A stretch of DNA of 25,300 nt from an uncultured Bacilli bacterium (GTDB lineage: Bacteria; Bacillota_I; Bacilli_A; RF39; UBA660): NCBI GenBank assembly GCA_958413985.1, contig CATYVZ010000012.1, positions 1 to 25,300 of the forward strand, in the 5' to 3' direction. The notes under the pieces were generated by a model that was not told where the DNA came from, did no database searches, and was given only the letters and a program-made list of their open reading frames with translations. The translations under genes were made by a program, and so were the position numbers. Positions 21,708-25,300 of the stretch are shown here, piece after piece. Each line of letters opens with the position of its first letter. Positions within the stretch are counted from its first letter, which is position 1.

Positions 21708-22934
21708 ATGAAAATAAAGGATATAAAAGCAAGAGAAGTATTAGATTCAAGAGGAAATCCAACTGTTGAAGTGGATGTAATTTTAGAAAACGGAATTTTA
21801 GGTAGAGCAATCGTACCTAGTGGAGCTTCAACTGGTAGTCGTGAAGCTTTGGAATTAAGAGATAATGATGATAGATATATGGGAAAAGGCGTTTTAAAAG
21901 CGGTCAACAATGTCAATACTGTTATCAGGGAAAAATTAATTAGTATGGATGCTAGTGATCAAGCATTAATCGATAAAACTTTAATTGCCCTAGATGGAAC
22001 TGAAAATAAATCAAATTTAGGGGCTAATGCGACATTAGGTGTATCGATGGCCGTTTTAAAAGCAGCTAGTTTAGCTAGCGGTAAACCTTTATATCGCTAT
22101 ATTGGAAATGGGACAACTTTACCTAGACCAATGATGAATATTCTAAATGGAGGAGCTCATGCTGATAATAATTTAGATTTTCAGGAGTTTATGATTATTC
22201 CTAACGCTTATACATTTAAGGAAAGATTGCGAATTGGTTCAGAAGTATTTCATACATTAAAAAAAGTTTTAAAAGAAAAAGGATATAATACCAACGTTGG
22301 CGATGAAGGTGGTTTTGCTCCTAATTTAAAAAGTAATCGTGAAGCTTTAGAATTGATAGTCGAAGCGATTAAAAAAGCTAATTATACACCGGGAGTTGAC
22401 GTTAATATTGGTTTAGATGTAGCTGCTAGTGAATTTTATGAGGATGGAATGTATAATTTAAAAGGTGAAAATCGAAAGTTAACGGTCGATCAATTAATTG
22501 ATTTTTATAAAGAATTGTGTCGTGCTTATCCTATTATTTCGATCGAAGATCCAGTCGATGAAAACGATTGGAATGGATTTATAAAAATAACCAAAGAATT
22601 AGGCGATAAAATTCAATTAGTTGGCGATGATCTATTTGTTACTAATAAAAAATACTTGCAATATGCTATCGATAACCAAGCTGGTAATGCTATTCTTTTA
22701 AAAGTTAACCAGATCGGCACTATCACCGAAACATTAGAAACAATCGAACTAGCTAAGAAAAATAATTATAAGACAGTTATTTCTCATCGAAGTGGGGAAA
22801 CAGAAGATACGATAATTGCCGATTTAGCAGTTGGGCTTGATTTAGGACAAATCAAAACTGGCTCATTATCTAGGACAGATCGAATATGTAAATATAATCA
22901 ATTACTTAGAATCGAGGAGGAATTATCAAACTAA
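21708..22934 (+). CDS. eno: Enolase (phosphopyruvate hydratase)
   Basis: Converts 2-phosphoglycerate to phosphoenolpyruvate. Start ATG 21708 is preferred over the adjacent 21705 for spacing to the SD AAAGGGTG. 408 residues, slightly under the typical ~430. Motifs in order: EVLDSRGNPTVEVDV, SGASTGSREALELRD, LGANATLGVS, NILNGGAHADNNLDFQEF, NVGDEGGFAPNL (catalytic Glu), LDVAASEFY and SIEDPVDENDW (metal Asp/Glu), QLVGDDLF, LLKVNQIGT (catalytic Lys) and ISHRSGETEDT. The other lower-glycolysis genes (gap, pgk, tpi, gpm) are not beside it. It probably reads on from murD and the PEBP gene, since no separate promoter is evident. Confidence 0.97.
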   Translation: MKIKDIKAREVLDSRGNPTVEVDVILENGILGRAIVPSGASTGSREALELRDNDDRYMGKGVLKAVNNVNTVIREKLISMDASDQALIDKTLIALDGTENKSNLGANATLGVSMAVLKAASLASGKPLYRYIGNGTTLPRPMMNILNGGAHADNNLDFQEFMIIPNAYTFKERLRIGSEVFHTLKKVLKEKGYNTNVGDEGGFAPNLKSNREALELIVEAIKKANYTPGVDVNIGLDVAASEFYEDGMYNLKGENRKLTVDQLIDFYKELCRAYPIISIEDPVDENDWNGFIKITKELGDKIQLVGDDLFVTNKKYLQYAIDNQAGNAILLKVNQIGTITETLETIELAKKNNYKTVISHRSGETEDTIIADLAVGLDLGQIKTGSLSRTDRICKYNQLLRIEEELSN

Positions 22935-22939
22935 TTCCT
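22918..22939 (+). terminator. Hairpin terminator of eno, stop codon in the right arm
   Basis: AGGAATTA (22918-22925) and TAATTCCT (22932-22939) pair over 8 bp with a 6-nt loop. The T run after is weak. The TAA stop is the start of the right arm. Confidence 0.6.
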
Positions 22940-22966
22940 TTATTCCTATCATTTTGTTTAATTATA

Positions 22967-22975
22967 TGATATAAT
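22967..22975 (+). promoter_or_regulatory. Extended -10 promoter of the FtsK/SpoIIIE gene
   Basis: TGATATAAT (22967-22975), an extended -10 with no good -35. The SD AAGGTGA (22986-22992) lies downstream. Confidence 0.6.
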
Positions 22976-22997
22976 TTTATAGTAGAAGGTGATTGCG

Positions 22998-25205
22998 TTG
23001 ACTAAAAAGAAAGTACGGAAAGATACAAAAAAAGATAATCATGCTAGAGTCGAGATATATGGCATTTTACTTATATTAGTGGCTATTATCGGTTGTTGTC
23101 GCTTTGGTATTTTAGCTGATATTATCGATGGTTTTGCTGGCTTTTTAGTTGGTGTTTTATGGTCAGTATTTCTTATTATCATTGGTATAATTGGTGGATA
23201 TATGATTGTAAAACGAAAGAAACCAGATTTGTTAACTTCTAAACTAGTTGGTTTATATATCATCGTTTTGGGTGTATTATGTTTATTTCACTTAGGATAT
23301 ATAAGAGAGTTATCTAATGATAATAGTATCGGTTATGGAATTGTTTTTGAGGAAACATTTGAAAATTTAAACAATTTTATCGACGGTAATATAGATATCC
23401 AGGGTGGTGGAATGATCGGTGCTTTATTAAGTGTTTCATTAGTTAAACTAGTTTCACTAAACGGCGCTAATATCGTGAGTATTGTCTTAATTATCTGTGG
23501 ATTTATTATGTTTACTGGAATTACGATTTATGATGTTATGAAATCGTTAAAAAAAGGTGTCGAAAAAACAGTTAAGGGAACTATTAAATTAACTCATAAG
23601 GTTAAAGATAAAGAACAAATTAAAAAGGTCGAAGATGAATATGAAAAGGATGATAAGATTATCATCTCTAGTATGGATGAATTAATCAACGAAGATAATA
23701 AAGAGACTACTAAAGAGGAAATTGAAACGATCGAATTAGATGATATAAAAGAATACAACCATAATTATCAATTTCCGCCTTTAAGTTTACTTAGTAAACC
23801 AGTAAGAAAAAGCACTAAAGAAAATCAAGAGGCGATCAAAGATACTGTCAATATTTTACAGACGGTCTTTCATGATTTTGGTATTGAGGCTAAAGTAGTT
23901 ACGATCAATATTGGACCAGCGGTTACGCAATATGAAATGGAAGTTAAAGCTGGTACTAAATTAAGTCGGATTGTCAGTTTGGATAAGGAATTAGCTTTAG
24001 CTTTAGCTGCTAAAAGTGTCCATATTCAAGCGCCGATACCTGGCAAAAAAACTATCGGTATTGAAATACCAAATAAAGCAGTTTCTTCTGTAACTATTAG
24101 AGAGATATTAGAAACGGTTCCAAAAGGATTAGAAGATTCTAAATTGTTAGTAACTTTAGGTAAAGATATTATGGGTAAACCGATCTATTGTGAAATCAAT
24201 AAAACGCCACATTTGTTGGTGGCTGGTTCGACTGGTTCCGGTAAATCAGTTTGTATCAACAGTATGTTAGTATCGATTTTAATGCGTACTAAACCTGAAG
24301 AAGTTCAATTAGTTTTAGTCGATCCTAAAAAGGTCGAATTATCAGTTTATAACGGAGCACCTCATTTAAAAACGCCAGTTGTAACTGATCCTAAAAAAGC
24401 TAATATCGTTTTAAAGAAGATCGTATCAGAAATGGAACATCGTTATGATCTTTTCGAACAAAGTGGAACTAAAAACATTGCTGGCTATAATGCTTATTTA
24501 GATAAAAAGAATAAAACGAAAGATGAATATGGTCAAATAAAAAAACTACCTTATATTGTCGTTATAATCGATGAGTTAGCTGATCTTATGCTAGTTGCTG
24601 CTAAGGAAGTTGAGGAGTCAATTATGCGGATTACTCAGATGGCTCGTGCCGCTGGTATTCACTTGATTGTCGCAACTCAAAGACCTTCGACTGATGTCAT
24701 TACTGGTGTAGTAAAAGCTAATATTCCTTCACGTATTTCGTTTGCTGTTTCTTCAAGTATCGATTCAAGAACGATCCTAGATATGACAGGAGCAGAAAAA
24801 CTATTAGGTAAAGGTGATATGTTGTTTTTACCGCAAGGTGAAAATGTTCCGGTTAGAGTTCAGGGCACATATGTGTCTGATGAGGAAATAAAAGCAGTTG
24901 TCGATTTTACAATTTCCCAACAAAAAGCTCGTTATGATGAAAGTTTGACGATTGAATCTGAAGATTTAAAAGGTGCTACGACTATGACTGAAGATGCCAA
25001 TGAAGAACCTCTTTATAATGAAATTGTGGAATTTGTCGTAACACAAGGTAAGGCAAGTGCTTCCTTGTTACAAAGAAGATTTCGACTTGGTTATAACCGT
25101 GCTGCTAGAGCGATCGATTTATTAGAAGAAAGAGGTATTGTTGGGCCAGCAAATGGCTCAAAGCCACGAGAAGTATTAGTAAAATTAGAAAAAAAAGATG
25201 AATAG
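22998..25205 (+). CDS. ftsK: DNA translocase FtsK/SpoIIIE
   Basis: About 735 residues. Four membrane segments at the N-terminus (about 20-180, e.g. IYGILLILVAIIGCCRFG and IIVLGVLCLFHLGYI) anchor it at the septum. A charged, Glu/Lys-rich linker follows (~185-260). The alpha/beta motor domain has Walker A VAGSTGSGKSVCIN (~410-420) and Walker B VVIIDELADLM. A C-terminal gamma winged-helix (LQRRFRLGYNRAARAIDLLEERGIVGP) reads KOPS/SRS orientation sites. It pumps chromosome DNA across the division or sporulation septum. Start TTG 22998 is chosen because the in-frame GTG at 22989 lies within the SD AAGGTGA. It is transcribed alone. Confidence 0.96.
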   Translation: MTKKKVRKDTKKDNHARVEIYGILLILVAIIGCCRFGILADIIDGFAGFLVGVLWSVFLIIIGIIGGYMIVKRKKPDLLTSKLVGLYIIVLGVLCLFHLGYIRELSNDNSIGYGIVFEETFENLNNFIDGNIDIQGGGMIGALLSVSLVKLVSLNGANIVSIVLIICGFIMFTGITIYDVMKSLKKGVEKTVKGTIKLTHKVKDKEQIKKVEDEYEKDDKIIISSMDELINEDNKETTKEEIETIELDDIKEYNHNYQFPPLSLLSKPVRKSTKENQEAIKDTVNILQTVFHDFGIEAKVVTINIGPAVTQYEMEVKAGTKLSRIVSLDKELALALAAKSVHIQAPIPGKKTIGIEIPNKAVSSVTIREILETVPKGLEDSKLLVTLGKDIMGKPIYCEINKTPHLLVAGSTGSGKSVCINSMLVSILMRTKPEEVQLVLVDPKKVELSVYNGAPHLKTPVVTDPKKANIVLKKIVSEMEHRYDLFEQSGTKNIAGYNAYLDKKNKTKDEYGQIKKLPYIVVIIDELADLMLVAAKEVEESIMRITQMARAAGIHLIVATQRPSTDVITGVVKANIPSRISFAVSSSIDSRTILDMTGAEKLLGKGDMLFLPQGENVPVRVQGTYVSDEEIKAVVDFTISQQKARYDESLTIESEDLKGATTMTEDANEEPLYNEIVEFVVTQGKASASLLQRRFRLGYNRAARAIDLLEERGIVGPANGSKPREVLVKLEKKDE

Positions 25206-25213
25206 TTTTCATA

Positions 25214-25245
25214 AAAGATAAATAGATATCTGTTTGTCTTTTTTT
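25214..25245 (+). terminator. Terminator after the FtsK gene
   Basis: AAAGATAAATAGA (25214-25226) and TCTGTTTGTCTTT (25229-25241) pair with two G-U pairs, followed by T to 25245. The loop as drawn is 2 nt, so the apical pair probably opens. Confidence 0.75.
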
Positions 25246-25253
25246 GTAAAATA

Positions 25254-25282
25254 TTGCTTTTGATAGATAAATGATATATAAT
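25254..25282 (+). promoter_or_regulatory. Promoter of the next gene (gene outside window)
   Basis: TTGCTT (25254-25259), 17-bp spacer, TATAAT (25277-25282). The last bases AGAAAGTAGG could be the start of a ribosome binding site. The gene itself starts beyond the window. Confidence 0.75.
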
Positions 25283-25300
25283 GAAAATGTAGAAAGTAGG

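Noticed and set aside
1..25300. CRISPR arrays, tRNA/rRNA genes, insertion sequences, riboswitches
   Set aside because: Searched by eye on both strands; no regularly spaced repeats, no cloverleaf or transposase, and no conserved riboswitch core seen.

Overview
This is a strongly AT-rich stretch of a low-GC Gram-positive chromosome. TGA is used as a stop, TGG encodes Trp, ribosome binding sites are often AGGTGAT, and sigma-A promoters usually have a 17-bp spacer. The mix of murF, murD, spoVG, veg, yabG, yrrN-yrrO, greA, tig, rsmD, rpsU-yqeY, eno and an FtsK/SpoIIIE translocase points to the Bacilli/Erysipelotrichia/RF39-like part of Bacillota. A sporulation-linked protease (YabG) suggests a spore-forming ancestry. 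The exact taxon cannot be fixed from the sequence alone.

Layout. 1-910 holds the 3' end of a DUF6273-like surface protein with a compositionally distinct tail. 1023-3427 carries murF and tgt on the plus strand. 3565-5095 (minus) is an accessory pair, an XRE-HTH/ImmA-IrrE metalloprotease regulator overlapping a PIN-domain protein, probably a toxin-antitoxin-like module. 5243-5614 (minus) and 5687-6316 (plus) are divergent membrane proteins (TIGR04086 and DUF421/YetF types). 6359-7228 is a prepilin-like protein with a C-terminal Ig-like region. 7276-8587 (minus) is yabG-veg-spoVG. 8707-11238 is yrrN-yrrO (U32 family, tRNA hydroxylation) and greA. 11331-12566 is tig. 12658-14371 is an AAA ATPase plus TOPRIM pair, probably a defence module, placed directly before rsmD.

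15040-17958 is the most exciting block. It is a compact operon of a C39-peptidase ABC exporter, a one-TM accessory protein, and two tiny precursor peptides with near-ideal double-glycine leaders. A third small membrane peptide starting at GTG is probably the immunity factor. All three small genes are under 55 codons and easily missed. Together they look like a complete bacteriocin production, export and self-protection cassette.

18038-18928 is an unrecognised membrane-anchored surface protein. 19153-19827 is rpsU-yqeY, 19925-21693 is murD plus a PEBP-family gene, 21708-22934 is enolase, and 22998-25205 is the FtsK/SpoIIIE translocase. The window ends with the promoter of the next gene.

The genome is compact. 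Many terminators contain or touch the stop codon, several promoters sit so close to the gene that the predicted transcript starts at the ribosome binding site, and several genes overlap. I see no tRNA, rRNA, CRISPR array, insertion sequence or classical riboswitch. No stretch over 300 bases is gene-free once the small peptide genes at 17509-17958 are counted.
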